64,000 nucleotides of DNA from Pseudomonas fluorescens (GCF_902497625.1 NZ_CABVGX010000009.1:62001-126000), one strand, 5' to 3'; positions 1-8,981 are shown, counted from the first letter of the stretch. The notes: generated by a model from the sequence alone, not told the origin. Made by a program: numbers and translations.

Positions 1-570
1 GGCAACGACGGCAGTGGAGCCGATCTGCTTGCGCTGTTCTTCGCCGAACAGAAAGTCCAGTTCGTGTTCACGCAAGCTGCCACTGACGCTTTTGTCCTCT
101 GACAGCAAACCGCCTATGGCGGTCTGCGCATCGGCATGGGTCACCCAGCGGCCGACCGGCATCGGGTTGTCACCCAGCAGGATCAGGCTGACAAAAGGCA
201 CCTGAAAATCCTGGCGCAAACTGTCTTCGACGCTGATTACCACGTCTTCCAGGCTGGTGGCGTCCATCAGCGCGAGAATCAGGCGGCGGGTCTTGTCGAA
301 CAAACGGTCGTTGTCGCGGGCCACGTCCATTAAATGCGAGAGACGATGACGCAGCTCAATGTTGCGATCGCGCAGGATGGTCATCTGCCGTTCGACGAGG
401 GAAATGGTATCGCCACGTTGATGCGGGATGCGCAAGGTCGCGAGCAATTCCTCGTGTTCGACGAAGAAGTCCGGATGAGCCTCCAGGTACGCGGCAATCG
501 CTGCCGCATTGAGGCTTTCGGAAGGGGATTCGTCGGGCTGCAGGACGGGTACCTGGGGCTTGTCGGTCAT
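1..570 (-). CDS. DUF484 family protein (partial, C-terminus beyond the window)
   Basis: The visible 190 residues begin MTDKPQVPVL and continue with the DUF484 N-terminal pattern: an AAYLEAHPDFF stretch, then a charged helical segment with LVERQ and LRDRN, followed by the start of a GAF-like domain. The start ATG lies at 570. The gene follows dapF on the same strand with a 13-base gap, the dapF-DUF484-xerC order usual in Pseudomonas, so xerC is expected just outside the window. No molecular function is established for the family; a GAF-like fold would fit ligand binding or dimerisation. The 3' end is missing because of the window edge. Confidence 0.85.
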   Translation of the reverse strand, partial: MTDKPQVPVLQPDESPSESLNAAAIAAYLEAHPDFFVEHEELLATLRIPHQRGDTISLVERQMTILRDRNIELRHRLSHLMDVARDNDRLFDKTRRLILALMDATSLEDVVISVEDSLRQDFQVPFVSLILLGDNPMPVGRWVTHADAQTAIGGLLSEDKSVSGSLREHELDFLFGEEQRKQIGSTAVVA

Positions 571-583
571 GGGTTTGACTCAC

Positions 584-1414
584 TCAAAGACGCACTTGTC
601 CTTCGTAAACTCGCACCGCCGGGCCGGTCATCAAAACCGGTTGGCCGGGGCCTGCCCATTCAAGGGACAGACGCCCGCCGGGCAAGTCGATCAATAGCGG
701 CGAATCCATCCACCCCTGGCTGATTGCGGCCACCGCAGCAGCACACGCGCCGGTACCGCAGGCCTGGGTTTCCCCGACACCGCGTTCCCAAACGCGCAGC
801 TGGGCGCGGTTGCGGTCGATGACCTGGAGAAAACCGACATTGACCCGTGCCGGGAAGCGCGGGTGGTGTTCGATTTTCGGTCCCAGCTCATGCACCGGTG
901 CATTATTGATATCACTGACGCGCAGCACCGCATGCGGGTTGCCCATGGACACTGCCGCCAGATCGACCGGAGTACCGTCGACGTCAATCCGATAACTCAC
1001 GGCCTGTTCCGGCGCATCGAAAGGAATATCGGCGGGCACCAGGCGCGGAGCACCCATGTTGACACCGATCTGGCCGTCACTGCGGATATCCAGTTCGATG
1101 ATGCCGCTTTTGGTCTCGACGCGAATCTGCCGCTTGGCGGTCAGGCGCTTGTCGAGCACGAAACGGGCAAAACAGCGTGCACCATTGCCGCACTGTTCAA
1201 CTTCAGAACCGTCGGAATTGAAGATCCGATAACGGAAATCCACGTCCGGGTTACTTGGCGCTTCGACGATCAGCAATTGATCAAAGCCTATACCGGTATG
1301 CCGATCGCCCCATTGCTTGGCGTGTTTGGGCAGAATATGCGCATGCTGGCTGACCAGGTCGAGGACCATGAAGTCGTTGCCCAGGCCGTGCATTTTGGTA
1401 AAACGCAGCAGCAT
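584..1414 (-). CDS. dapF: diaminopimelate epimerase
   Basis: DapF interconverts LL- and meso-diaminopimelate, the last step before lysine and the source of the meso-DAP used in peptidoglycan. The 276-residue protein has the usual family length and begins [17 protein letters not shown]. Both catalytic cysteines are present, in QCGNGARC in the N-terminal half and QACGTGACA in the C-terminal half. It lies 4 bases downstream of lysA on the same strand, so the two are surely cotranscribed, together with lptM upstream. DUF484 follows. The enzyme is cytoplasmic. Nothing is unusual about it. Confidence 0.97.
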   Translation of the reverse strand: MLLRFTKMHGLGNDFMVLDLVSQHAHILPKHAKQWGDRHTGIGFDQLLIVEAPSNPDVDFRYRIFNSDGSEVEQCGNGARCFARFVLDKRLTAKRQIRVETKSGIIELDIRSDGQIGVNMGAPRLVPADIPFDAPEQAVSYRIDVDGTPVDLAAVSMGNPHAVLRVSDINNAPVHELGPKIEHHPRFPARVNVGFLQVIDRNRAQLRVWERGVGETQACGTGACAAAVAAISQGWMDSPLLIDLPGGRLSLEWAGPGQPVLMTGPAVRVYEGQVRL

Positions 1415-1418
1415 GGTT

Positions 1419-2666
1419 TTACTCCGGCAGCAGGCTTTCGCCAGCGAACAACTCGGCTACCGTCTCGCGGCGACGCACTTCGAATGCCTGATCACCATCC
1501 ACCAACACTTCAGCGGCACGTCCGCGGGTGTTGTAGTTGGAACTCATGACAAACCCGTAAGCACCAGCTGAATGCACGGCCAGCAGATCGCCTTCTTCCA
1601 GGGCAAGTTCACGCTCTTTGGCCAGGAAGTCGCCGGTTTCGCAGATCGGTCCGACGATGTCATAAACGCGCGCAGCGCTGTCACGCGGGCGCACGGCGGT
1701 CACGTCCATCCAGGCCTGGTACAGCGCCGGACGGATCAGGTCGTTCATGGCCGCATCGACGATGGCGAAGTCTTTGTGTTCGGTGTGCTTGAGGTACTCG
1801 ACCTGGGTCAGCAGCACGCCGGCGTTGGCGACGATGAAGCGGCCCGGCTCGAATACCAGCGCCAGGTCGCGACCGTCGAGACGCTCGCGCACGGCTTTGA
1901 TGTACTCGGCCGCCAGCGGCGGCTCTTCATCGCGGTAACGCACGCCCAAACCGCCACCGAGATCGATGTGGCGCAGGTAGATGCCGCAATCGCCGAGGCG
2001 GTCGACCAGGCCCAGCAGGCGGTCGAGGGCGTCGATGAAGGGCGGCAGGGTGGTCAGTTGCGAGCCGATGTGGCAATCGACGCCAACAACTTCCAGGTTC
2101 GGCAGCTGCGCGGCGCGGATGTACACGTCTTCAGCGTCGGCGATGGCGATGCCGAACTTGTTCTCTTTGAGACCGGTAGAAATGTACGGATGCGTGCCGG
2201 CATCGACGTCCGGATTCACGCGCAGCGAGATCGGTGCGCGCACGCCCAGCTCGGCGGCGACCACTTGCAGGCGTTCCAGCTCATCGGTGGATTCGACGTT
2301 GAAGCAATGCACGCCAACTTCAAGCGCGCGGCGCATGTCGTCACGGGTCTTGCCGACACCGGAAAAGACGATCTTGTCGGCGCTGCCGCCGGCGGCCAGG
2401 ACACGTTCCAGTTCGCCCCGTGAGACGATGTCGAAACCGGCGCCGATACGCGCCAGAACATTCAACACGCCCAGGTTGGAGTTGGCCTTGACCGCAAAGC
2501 ACACCAGATGCGGCATGCCGGCCAGCGCATCGGCGTATGCCAGATACTGGGCTTCGATGTGGGCGCGGGAATAAACGTAAGTTGGTGTGCCAAAGCGTTC
2601 GGCGATGGCGGACAGGGAAACCCCTTCCGCGCACAGCTCGCCGTCACGGTAGTTAAAAGCGTCCAT
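1419..2666 (-). CDS. lysA: diaminopimelate decarboxylase
   Basis: LysA is a PLP enzyme that decarboxylates meso-diaminopimelate to L-lysine. The 415-residue length is typical of the fold-III decarboxylases. The PLP lysine sits in FAVKANSN near residue 60. HIGSQ, the glycine-rich GGGLG and EPGRF phosphate-binding stretches, and the CETGDF segment that contributes the active-site cysteine from the partner subunit are all visible. It begins ATGGACGCTTTTAAC at 2666, 9 bases after the lptM stop, and dapF follows 4 bases after its own stop. The three genes therefore form one tight minus-strand operon. Confidence 0.97.
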   Translation of the reverse strand: MDAFNYRDGELCAEGVSLSAIAERFGTPTYVYSRAHIEAQYLAYADALAGMPHLVCFAVKANSNLGVLNVLARIGAGFDIVSRGELERVLAAGGSADKIVFSGVGKTRDDMRRALEVGVHCFNVESTDELERLQVVAAELGVRAPISLRVNPDVDAGTHPYISTGLKENKFGIAIADAEDVYIRAAQLPNLEVVGVDCHIGSQLTTLPPFIDALDRLLGLVDRLGDCGIYLRHIDLGGGLGVRYRDEEPPLAAEYIKAVRERLDGRDLALVFEPGRFIVANAGVLLTQVEYLKHTEHKDFAIVDAAMNDLIRPALYQAWMDVTAVRPRDSAARVYDIVGPICETGDFLAKERELALEEGDLLAVHSAGAYGFVMSSNYNTRGRAAEVLVDGDQAFEVRRRETVAELFAGESLLPE

Positions 2667-2675
2667 GGCGTTCCC

Positions 2676-2849
2676 TTAGTAGACGTCGTGCTTGTGCGCC
2701 TTGGAGGCAGGCTGTTGTTGCGACGACTTGGCCTGCTCGACAGGGTCCTGATTTTCGTCAGGCAGGTACAATGGACCTTTTTGACCACAGGCCGAAACGA
2801 GGCAGGCAACCGCGAGGAGCGCAGCAAGGGAAGAGATCAGGCGCTTCAT
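2676..2849 (-). CDS. lptM: small outer-membrane lipoprotein LptM (YifL family)
   Basis: This 57-residue protein begins MKRLISSLAA. It has a signal peptide ending in a lipobox (VSAC, cysteine at about 21) and then the family signature CGQKGPLYLP. The remaining 30 residues are hydrophilic and rich in Q, K and H. In E. coli LptM assists oxidative maturation of the LPS translocon LptD; a similar role here is inferred from family membership. The ribosome site AAGGA stands 7 bases before the ATG. It is the first gene of the lptM-lysA-dapF operon. In older Pseudomonas annotation the gene is called lppL. Confidence 0.92.
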   Translation of the reverse strand: MKRLISSLAALLAVACLVSACGQKGPLYLPDENQDPVEQAKSSQQQPASKAHKHDVY

Positions 2850-2970
2850 GGCGAAATCCTTGAAAATACTTTAATTGCGCCGGAGTATACCGGCCACCCG
2901 GCAGCTTGCCTATGCGGCAGGGCTCCCGTCCGGCGGGGCTGGGCTTGCTGCCACTCAGCCAGAGGCAGTG

Positions 2971-3064
2971 CCTGTGGGAGCGGGCCTGCTCGCGAAGGCG
3001 TAGTGTCAGCCGACATTGATGTTGAATATGATGGCCTCTTCGCGAGCAGGCTCGCTACCACAGG
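2971..3064. repeat. REPIN, family A (paired GTGGGAGCGGGCCTGCTCGC cores)
   Basis: Two inverted REP cores (CTGTGGGAGCGGGCCTGCTC and its near-complement ending GCTCGCTACCACAGG) flank about 45 bases of spacer. They lie between the divergent lptM and cyaY genes. This arrangement is a typical RAYT-mobilised REPIN of fluorescent pseudomonads. Confidence 0.85.
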
Positions 3065-3170
3065 ATTGCTCTGTCGACGCGGCATTCGGTCGTTATCCTT
3101 TGCAATCACCGGGGCTCGCCCGTATCTTGCGGCGCTTGAGCGTGATCAGACACTTTTAGAGGTTGCCGCA

Positions 3171-3503
3171 ATGAGTTTGACCGAAGCCCGTTTCCACGAT
3201 CTGGTCGATGCCACCCAGCAATCGCTGGAGGATATTTTCGATGAGAGTGACCTGGATATCGATCTGGAGAGCTCTGCCGGTGTGCTCACCGTCAAGTTCG
3301 AAAATGGCAGCCAGTTGATCTTCAGTCGACAGGAGCCGTTGCGGCAGCTTTGGCTGGCGGCTGTGTCCGGCGGTTTTCACTTCGACTATGACGCAGAAAG
3401 TGAGCGCTGGATGTGCGACAAGAGCGAAGAGCAACTGGGCGAGATGCTCGAGCGCATCGTCCAGCAGCAAGCCGGTGTCGAACTCGACTTCGAAGGCCTG
3501 TGA
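3171..3503 (+). CDS. cyaY: iron-sulfur cluster assembly protein CyaY (frataxin)
   Basis: This is bacterial frataxin, an acidic iron-binding protein that modulates cysteine desulfurase during Fe-S cluster assembly. It has 110 residues, the usual length. The N-terminal helix is rich in D and E (FDESDLDIDLES), the source of the acidic ridge. It is followed by the beta-sheet signature LTVKFENGSQLIFSRQEPLRQLWLA and a GGFHFDY segment. I chose the ATG at 3171 (MSLTEARFHDLVD) over an upstream in-frame start at 2508, because this start matches the family N-terminus and the longer form would run through a REPIN. Confidence 0.95.
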   Translation: MSLTEARFHDLVDATQQSLEDIFDESDLDIDLESSAGVLTVKFENGSQLIFSRQEPLRQLWLAAVSGGFHFDYDAESERWMCDKSEEQLGEMLERIVQQQAGVELDFEGL

Positions 3504-3730
3504 AAAAAATCGTGACCGAGCCGGCACCCGTTCGTGCGCCCAAGCCGCTTTACAGCAATATCAGCCCGGCGGTGCCGTCGCCGTGCAGCGGCGTATGTCG
3601 GCTGGATGAGCAGAAAGTCTGCCTCGGCTGTTTTCGTCACGTCGAAGACATCCGCGAATGGCGCTCGGCGGATGACGAGCGCCGGCGGGTAATCTGCGCC
3701 CAGGCTGCCAGTCGCAAGGCCCTGGCCTGA
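3500..3730 (+). CDS. DUF1289 domain-containing small cysteine-rich protein
   Basis: This 76-residue protein starts at a GTG that overlaps the cyaY stop (GTGA), so the two are translationally coupled. It has the DUF1289 core: SPCSGVCRLDEQKVCLGCFRH followed by the IREW motif and an arginine-rich tail. The four cysteines (C-x3-C-x7-C-x2-C) suggest a metal or Fe-S site, which is inference only. No function is established for the family. Coupling to frataxin would fit a role close to iron or Fe-S metabolism. Confidence 0.85.
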   Translation: MKKIVTEPAPVRAPKPLYSNISPAVPSPCSGVCRLDEQKVCLGCFRHVEDIREWRSADDERRRVICAQAASRKALA

Positions 3731-3738
3731 TCGCTTTT

Positions 3739-3830
3739 GTGGCGAGGGGGCTCGCCCCCGTTGGTCGCGGAGCGACCCAAAAGTTTACGACTGCTTCGCA
3801 GCCGAGCGGGGGCAAGTCCCCTCGCCACAG
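3739..3830. repeat. REPIN, family B (GTGGCGAGGGGGCTCGCCCC cores)
   Basis: Paired inverted cores (TGTGGCGAGGGGGCTCGCCC and GGGGGCAAGTCCCCTCGCCA) enclose a spacer with smaller inverted repeats (GGTCGCGGAGCGACC). It lies between the DUF1289 gene and rnk. A second copy is at 33991-34130. Confidence 0.8.
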
Positions 3831-3926
3831 CGTGCCTTCCCTCGTCCGAAGCGGTTTTCCCCCCGGCTTGTATATTTATTGAGCTGTGATAGTGTCCGGG
3901 TACGCCTCAACTCATCGAGGTTCGTG

Positions 3927-3963
3927 AAAACCCCGCCTTTTTCTGGCGGGGTTTTGCTTTTTT
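3927..3963 (+). terminator. terminator-like hairpin in the rnk leader
   Basis: The stem AAAACCCCGCC / GGCGGGGTTTT has an 8-base loop and is followed by GCTTTTTT. It sits only about 30 bases before the rnk ATG. A promoter-like segment (TTGTAT, then TGATAGT) stands about 40 to 55 bases upstream of the hairpin. It may act as an attenuator in the rnk 5' UTR or end a short leader RNA. Confidence 0.75.
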
Positions 3964-3992
3964 CGTGCAGAAGAAAGGAGTCTGCCCTGATC

Positions 3993-4403
3993 ATGACCGT
4001 ACCTTCAATTACCCTTACCCGTCTGGACGTACAACGTCTGGAGCGCCTGATCGACAGCCTGGACGACACGCTGCCGGGCGTTATCGCGCTGCAAACCGAA
4101 CTGGATCGCGCCGATACCGTGGTCGGTCACGAAGACGTGCCCGCCGATGTCGTGACCATGAATTCAACAGTGCATTGCCGTGAAGAAAGCAGTGGCAAGG
4201 ATTATCACCTGACATTGGTTTATCCCAAGGATGCCAATGCCGATGAAGGCAAGATTTCCATTCTCGCCCCAGTCGGCAGTGCGCTACTCGGTTTGAAAGT
4301 CGGCCAGCACATCGACTGGCCAGCACCTGGCGGCAAGACGCTCAAACTGACCCTGCTGGAAGTGGAATCGCAGCCTGCCGAGGGCGGCCATTTTCCAGAG
4401 TAA
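3993..4403 (+). CDS. rnk: nucleoside diphosphate kinase regulator
   Basis: Rnk is a GreA/GreB-like protein that binds the RNA polymerase secondary channel. In Pseudomonas it influences nucleoside diphosphate kinase levels and alginate production. The 136-residue length is right for the family. An N-terminal coiled-coil helix pair (LDVQRLERLIDSL, ALQTELDRA) is followed by the FKBP-like C-terminal domain (VTMNSTVHCREE, ISILAPVGSALLGLKVGQ, PGGKTLKLTLLEVE). The ATG at 3993 is preceded by AAAGGAG. The gene converges on cyaA, whose stop is 5 bases away, with no terminator between them. Confidence 0.95.
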   Translation: MTVPSITLTRLDVQRLERLIDSLDDTLPGVIALQTELDRADTVVGHEDVPADVVTMNSTVHCREESSGKDYHLTLVYPKDANADEGKISILAPVGSALLGLKVGQHIDWPAPGGKTLKLTLLEVESQPAEGGHFPE

Positions 4404-4408
4404 ACGCG

Positions 4409-7252
4409 TCAGATCTGCTCCAGCGCGTCATTCAGCGCGCGCTCCAGATCGGCTTTGTAACGCAGATACAAATTGCTTGAGCTCTGGCCATCACCGAGCA
4501 GGCCCGACAGGTCGAGGTCGGTGATATAGCAGCGGTAGCGTTCAATCTCGCGGCGCTGTTCGACGATCTCCCGGGCGACTACACTGAACAGTTGGTCGCC
4601 ATGCTCCAGCTCTGAAAACTCCCTTTGATTGCAGTAAAGCGTCACCTGCACTTGATCTGCAGGGGCTTTGCCGATGATAGCCTGCACGTCATAGAACGGC
4701 TGGTTGACCGGGGTTTGCGGTGCGGGTCGTGCGTCCACACGCCGCGCTCGCGCAGGTCCGGAAGGCTGCAGCTGGTAATACAGGATCTCCAGATGCTGTG
4801 GCTGTGACGCGTCCATCGGCAGCAAGGCATCACGCCGGTATTGCATCGACTGCACAAAGCGCTGCAACGGCACTAACAGGCTTTGCTCGTCGTGATAAGG
4901 CAAACGCTGTTGCCAGAGCGCGTTGAATTCATCCAGCACATACAGATCGGCCTGATCGTCGTGGATCCGGTAAAATACCTGCAGGCTTTCGGGCTGACCC
5001 ATGGGCAAAATCAACGCCAGGTCGTGGTCTTCCAGTGCCATCGGGTCCAGGTGCAGCGGGCTGTAGGTCGCGAGTTCTTCGCCCAGGTAATCGAACAGCG
5101 CTGGCAGTGTGGCGACAGCGACGTGCTGGACCTGGCCCGGCACCAGTTCCAGCACGTGGTAGTGCTGCTGTACCTGAATCACATAACGATGATTGAGCCT
5201 GCTCAGCAGCAGGGTCTGCGCCGTGTCTACGATCTCTTCTACGCGTCGGGCGATGAACTGCGCGCGGTTATGGCAGAAACACCTGACGCGCAGCCTGGGC
5301 TGCTGCAGTCCCTTGGGCAGGTTGTTGAGGTAATCGCGCACGCAATCGAGCAAGGCGTGGGGGCCATCGAACCGGCTGACCAGGACCTCATTCCAGCTGT
5401 TTAGCGTAACCTGATCCAGGGTCAGCACCAGGTTTTCGCGAACCCCGGCATAACTCAGGGAGTCGGTGCGCTCGGTGGTCATCAGGATGTTCAAGTCACG
5501 ATGATGCTTGAGCGGGTCCACGCCGACGTTCACCAGCATCAGCACTTCGCTGGGGACACTGGCGCGCAGTAACGGCTCTTCGGCGAGTGTGGGCAAGGGC
5601 AGGGCCACCGTCTGTTGCAGGCTGCCGAGCAGGTTGAACAGTTCGAACTCGCTCAAATCACTGGCGCCCGGATGCAGGGCCAGACGAGTGCTGCTGTCGA
5701 TCACGCCGTTGCGATGGCACCAGGTCAGCAATTCCAGCAAATGCCGGCTGCGCTTGAGCGGTGCAAAGTTCTCCCATTCGAGCGCGGTCAGGCTGCCGTT
5801 GTACAGGCCCCACTGAGTCTGCCCCGGCTCTTTCTTGTTTGGCGCATGCACCAGCGTCAGGGTGTCTTCGGCCAGGTCCGGGGCGATGCCCGGGTTGATG
5901 AACTCGACTTTGTTGGCCTTGCGCTCGAACGCCGCATACAGACGTCTGCCCAGCACGTTCAGATCGCGCTTGTTGATCAGACTGACAGTCTGTTCGCTGC
6001 GGGCAAACGCGAGGAGAAAGCGATAGCTGTAATTCAGCACGTTGACCACGGCGCGCCGCTCGGCGCCCACCTGACGGACTTTCCACTGGCTGCGGCTATC
6101 GAGCAAGGCCAGGTGGCGGTCGTCCCAGTTCCATTCCTGGGCCAGTCGCTCCAGCAGCGAACGTTGCCAGCTCTGGGTGCGGCTGTGGCCGGTAAGTTTA
6201 CGGTTGACCTTCAAATACAGTGCGCGTCGCACCAGTTCCAGACGCTCGGGCTCGCGGCGGGCAATGAGGTATTCCTCGATGCGCCGATAGACGACGATGT
6301 AGGGGTCCAGCTCGTCGAGGTCGAGCTGATTGGCAAAGACCGCTTGCTTGAAGCGCAGGCTCAGGCAGTGGACTCTGGGGTGCTCGCTGGCATAAACCTC
6401 GATCAGCAGCAGCTTGAGGACCGATTTGTAAGGCGATTCGATACCCTTGAACAACTGCCAGAGTCCCGCACCAATGAATTCACCCGGCGGAATAAAAGCC
6501 ATATGCCCAAGATCCAGGCTTTCATCGGCGCGGATAAATCGCTTGGACAGCAGCGTGTGAGTGTAGCGGTCGTAGGCGGGCTCTTCATACACCGGCACCA
6601 TCCACCAGATCGGCGTGCGACCCCCGAGCCAGATTGCCGTGCGGTAGAATTCGTCCAGCAATAGATAGTGCTGAGTAGTGCCGCAGTCCTCGGAACTCAA
6701 TTGCGCATCGCGCTCGCCGAGCACGAAGCGGGCCGGGTCGATCAGGAAGAAGTGCGCTTCGGCGCCCTGGCTGGCGGCCCAGATTTCCAGCAACTGGCAT
6801 TTCCTGCGCAGTTCAGCGAGTTCGCTCTCGTCCAGGTCTGGCGCGTGACAGACCCACACGTCCATATCGCTGTGATCTGCCTGCGCCAAAGTGCCGAGGC
6901 TGCCCATCAGGAACAAACCGTGAATCGGTCGCGGCGGATTGCTGCCGTGACGTGGTTTGTAGGAAAACGAGCGAGTCAGGCGCTGGGCCTCGGCGAGCGC
7001 ATTGGCGTCGGGCTCGAAGCTGGACAATCCCGCCGGCGTACTGCCCGAAACATAGCCCGGCAATAGCGGATGATTGACGTGAAAAAACAGCGGCAACAGG
7101 TTCAATACGCTCTGCTGGCGCGTCGACAACCCTTCCATGGCGCGAGCCAAGCGACCTTCGTTCAGTTTGAGAAAACGGGCGCGTAGCTGACTGAGAACCT
7201 TGCGGTCGATTCCTTCGTCCAGATCGGGGCGGATTTCATGGGTGCGGGTCAT
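4409..7252 (-). CDS. cyaA: class I adenylate cyclase
   Basis: This enzyme makes cAMP from ATP, the signal read by Vfr/CRP-type regulators. The protein has 947 residues, the normal size of the enterobacterial/Pseudomonas class I enzyme. The catalytic nucleotidyltransferase-like domain is N-terminal and contains LFLMGSLGTLAQADHSDMDVWV, the GS...D-x-D metal-binding signature at about residues 112-133. The long C-terminal part is the regulatory region. The start MTRTHEIRPDLDEGIDRKVL agrees with family starts. It is transcribed alone on the minus strand and faces rnk. Confidence 0.96.
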   Translation of the reverse strand: MTRTHEIRPDLDEGIDRKVLSQLRARFLKLNEGRLARAMEGLSTRQQSVLNLLPLFFHVNHPLLPGYVSGSTPAGLSSFEPDANALAEAQRLTRSFSYKPRHGSNPPRPIHGLFLMGSLGTLAQADHSDMDVWVCHAPDLDESELAELRRKCQLLEIWAASQGAEAHFFLIDPARFVLGERDAQLSSEDCGTTQHYLLLDEFYRTAIWLGGRTPIWWMVPVYEEPAYDRYTHTLLSKRFIRADESLDLGHMAFIPPGEFIGAGLWQLFKGIESPYKSVLKLLLIEVYASEHPRVHCLSLRFKQAVFANQLDLDELDPYIVVYRRIEEYLIARREPERLELVRRALYLKVNRKLTGHSRTQSWQRSLLERLAQEWNWDDRHLALLDSRSQWKVRQVGAERRAVVNVLNYSYRFLLAFARSEQTVSLINKRDLNVLGRRLYAAFERKANKVEFINPGIAPDLAEDTLTLVHAPNKKEPGQTQWGLYNGSLTALEWENFAPLKRSRHLLELLTWCHRNGVIDSSTRLALHPGASDLSEFELFNLLGSLQQTVALPLPTLAEEPLLRASVPSEVLMLVNVGVDPLKHHRDLNILMTTERTDSLSYAGVRENLVLTLDQVTLNSWNEVLVSRFDGPHALLDCVRDYLNNLPKGLQQPRLRVRCFCHNRAQFIARRVEEIVDTAQTLLLSRLNHRYVIQVQQHYHVLELVPGQVQHVAVATLPALFDYLGEELATYSPLHLDPMALEDHDLALILPMGQPESLQVFYRIHDDQADLYVLDEFNALWQQRLPYHDEQSLLVPLQRFVQSMQYRRDALLPMDASQPQHLEILYYQLQPSGPARARRVDARPAPQTPVNQPFYDVQAIIGKAPADQVQVTLYCNQREFSELEHGDQLFSVVAREIVEQRREIERYRCYITDLDLSGLLGDGQSSSNLYLRYKADLERALNDALEQI

Positions 7253-7396
7253 GTCAGCTCAAACCGGCTTGCAGGGCGCGGACGTCAAAGGCCTCAGTAG
7301 AACCGGCAGTTTAGCGCCTCGTCCTGCGGACATTTAAGCTGAATTTGTTATTTCCCGTCGGATTTCTGCTGCACAGGCCGAACAGGCGGGTGAGTG

Positions 7397-7434
7397 CGCC
7401 CGCGGAAAATCCGTAACAGGGTTTTCCGCGGGCG
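7397..7434. terminator. perfect 13-bp inverted repeat downstream of the TIGR02647 gene
   Basis: CGCCCGCGGAAAA and TTTTCCGCGGGCG are separated by 12 bases. It lies just after the minus-strand stop at 7447, so it is probably the terminator of that gene. Neither strand has a proper T-tract after the stem, so an intrinsic terminator is not certain. Confidence 0.55.
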
Positions 7435-7446
7435 ATACGCCAATGC

Positions 7447-7692
7447 TCAGGCTGTTTCCTGAACGCTCAAAATGGTCAGCAGGGTTTGAACGTTTTGCGC
7501 GGCGTCACGACCCAGGCTGGTCAGGTATCCGCCATCGGGCTGATCTATCAGGTCTTTTTCGTACAGGCGTTGAGCGGCAGCAATGGCTTTCGGGGCAGCG
7601 GTCTGATGGATTTTCAAACCTTCCTGGGAACTGTCCAGGTTGAAGAGTGCAAGGATTTCCAGTTCGGCAACCAACTCAGGGGTAAGCGACAT
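7447..7692 (-). CDS. TIGR02647 family protein
   Basis: This 81-residue protein begins MSLTPELVAELEILALFNL and carries the pattern QEGLKIH...A..AA..RLYEKDLI...DGGYLTSLG, which I recognise as the gamma-proteobacterial TIGR02647 family. The sequence resembles a small winged-helix unit (helix, helix, then a wing at DGGYLT), so DNA or RNA binding is possible but unproven. It stands alone between cyaA and a family-A REP, with a strong inverted repeat 13 bases after its stop. Confidence 0.75.
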   Translation of the reverse strand: MSLTPELVAELEILALFNLDSSQEGLKIHQTAAPKAIAAAQRLYEKDLIDQPDGGYLTSLGRDAAQNVQTLLTILSVQETA

Positions 7693-7807
7693 AAGGACTC
7701 CAGACTTTCTAGGAATTGGACGACAGCGCTCCTAAGGTGAACCCGCTTGTGCGGCATGTCCAGTGTTCGCTACAGGGTTTTTTTGCCCGCGTGCATTCCC
7801 GTATGGC

Positions 7808-7885
7808 GTGGGAGCGAAGCTTGCTCGCGATGAATGTCGCCGCGGTCGTTCGACACGCTGCTGCTCACCAATCGCGGGCAAGTCG
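7808..7885. repeat. degenerate REPIN, family A
   Basis: One good core (GTGGGAGCGAAGCTTGCTCG) is followed about 45 bases later by a diverged inverted partner (AATCGCGGGCAAGTCGG). It fills most of the intergenic gap 7693-7912, in which I see no gene. Confidence 0.65.
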
Positions 7886-7912
7886 GACCGCCGAAACGTC
7901 CCTTTTACGGTT

Positions 7913-8197
7913 TTATTTCTTTTCCGGAGGCAACTCGGGCAGCGCGCGAAGGGCTGCTTCGTACCATTGGGTATCGAACGCGCGGTCTTCTTCCAGAATT
8001 GCATCGATTTCAACCGCCAGTACGTGGGCCATCAGGTGCAGGATTTCTTCACGCTCATAACCCACCAGCGTCAACTTGTTGAAGGTGGCCTTGGCCGCTG
8101 GCGGGTTGTCGCTGTCGATCTGATTCTGAATCGCTTCAATCAGGGTGGTTTCGGCGAACGCTTCTTCGTCCATCTCGAAATCTGTTGGCTCGCTCAT
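7913..8197 (-). CDS. conserved hypothetical protein, small and helical
   Basis: The 94-residue acidic protein starts MSEPTDFEMDEEAF. Its predicted helices (TTLIEAIQNQID; AKATFNKLTLVGYEREEILHLMAHVLAVEIDAILEE) show the P-x3-A-x3-L-x2-L...G-x3-EE-x-L-x3-AHVLAVE pattern found in several short uncharacterised proteobacterial proteins. The ATG at 8197 is preceded by a GGAGCC ribosome site. It is divergent from the GST gene. I do not recognise a function. Confidence 0.8.
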   Translation of the reverse strand: MSEPTDFEMDEEAFAETTLIEAIQNQIDSDNPPAAKATFNKLTLVGYEREEILHLMAHVLAVEIDAILEEDRAFDTQWYEAALRALPELPPEKK

Positions 8198-8321
8198 GGC
8201 AGGCTCCTAAAAGTTAAGGCGGCCAGTTTACCTGCATTCAGTACGGTGATGCTGTTGGCAAGACAGGCTCCGGCGTTCTATAAAACAGCACTGCCAATTC
8301 GCACGGCCTGGAGGCTTTGCA

Positions 8322-8981
8322 ATGTTCAAGCTTTATGGATTTTCCGTCAGCAACTATTACAACATGGTGAAACTGGCATTGCTGGAGAAAGGCCTGCCGT
8401 TCGAGGAAGTGCCGTTTTATGCCGGTCAGACTCCCGAGGCGCTGGCCATCAGCCCGCGCGGCAAGGTGCCCGTGCTCGGTGTCGAGCAAGGTTTCATCAA
8501 CGAAACCGCAGTCATCCTGGAGTTTATCGAACAGAGTTCTCAGGCAACGGCGCTACTGCCAAGTGACCCATACGAACGCGCACAGGTTCTGGCGCTGGCC
8601 AAGGAAATCGAACTGTACATCGAGCTGCCGGGTCGCGCCTGTTATGCCGAGGCATTCTTCGGCATGCCCGTGCACGAGGCGATCAAGGAAAAGAGCAAAG
8701 CCGAGCTGCTGTTGGGATTTGCCTCGCTTGAACGCCACGGCAAGTTCTCGCCTTATGTCGCGGGCGACAGCCTGAGCATTGCGGACCTGTACTTCCTCTA
8801 CAGCGTGCCGCTGGCCTGTGGCGTAGCGAAGAAGCTGTTTGATCTGGATTTGCTGGTGCAAATGCCGGCGGCCAAAGCCTTGCTTGAACGGCTTGAGCAA
8901 AACCCCAACGTGCAGCGAATTGCTGCAGATCGGGAAGCGGCGATGCCGGCGTTCATGGCGATGATTGCGGCCAAAAGGTAG
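8322..8981 (+). CDS. glutathione S-transferase family protein
   Basis: The 219 residues form a canonical two-domain GST. The N-terminal thioredoxin-like domain begins MFKLYGFSVSNYYNMVKLAL and contains PRGKVPVL (the cis-proline loop) and the glutathione-binding ETAVILEFIE. The all-helical C-terminal domain contains GDSLSIADLYFLYSVPLA, the N-capping box of the family. It probably conjugates or reduces small electrophiles with glutathione in the cytoplasm; the substrate cannot be told. It is monocistronic, between a divergent small gene and a REP followed by convergent argH. Confidence 0.88.
   Translation: MFKLYGFSVSNYYNMVKLALLEKGLPFEEVPFYAGQTPEALAISPRGKVPVLGVEQGFINETAVILEFIEQSSQATALLPSDPYERAQVLALAKEIELYIELPGRACYAEAFFGMPVHEAIKEKSKAELLLGFASLERHGKFSPYVAGDSLSIADLYFLYSVPLACGVAKKLFDLDLLVQMPAAKALLERLEQNPNVQRIAADREAAMPAFMAMIAAKR

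Noticed and set aside
2508..3170. 331-codon frame that includes cyaY
   Set aside because: The upstream part runs antisense through lysA and lptM and across a REPIN. Only the last 110 codons are frataxin.
5615..6664. 349-codon plus-strand frame inside cyaA
   Set aside because: It lies antisense to a well-conserved adenylate cyclase and has no recognisable domain. High GC content leaves long open antisense frames throughout the window.
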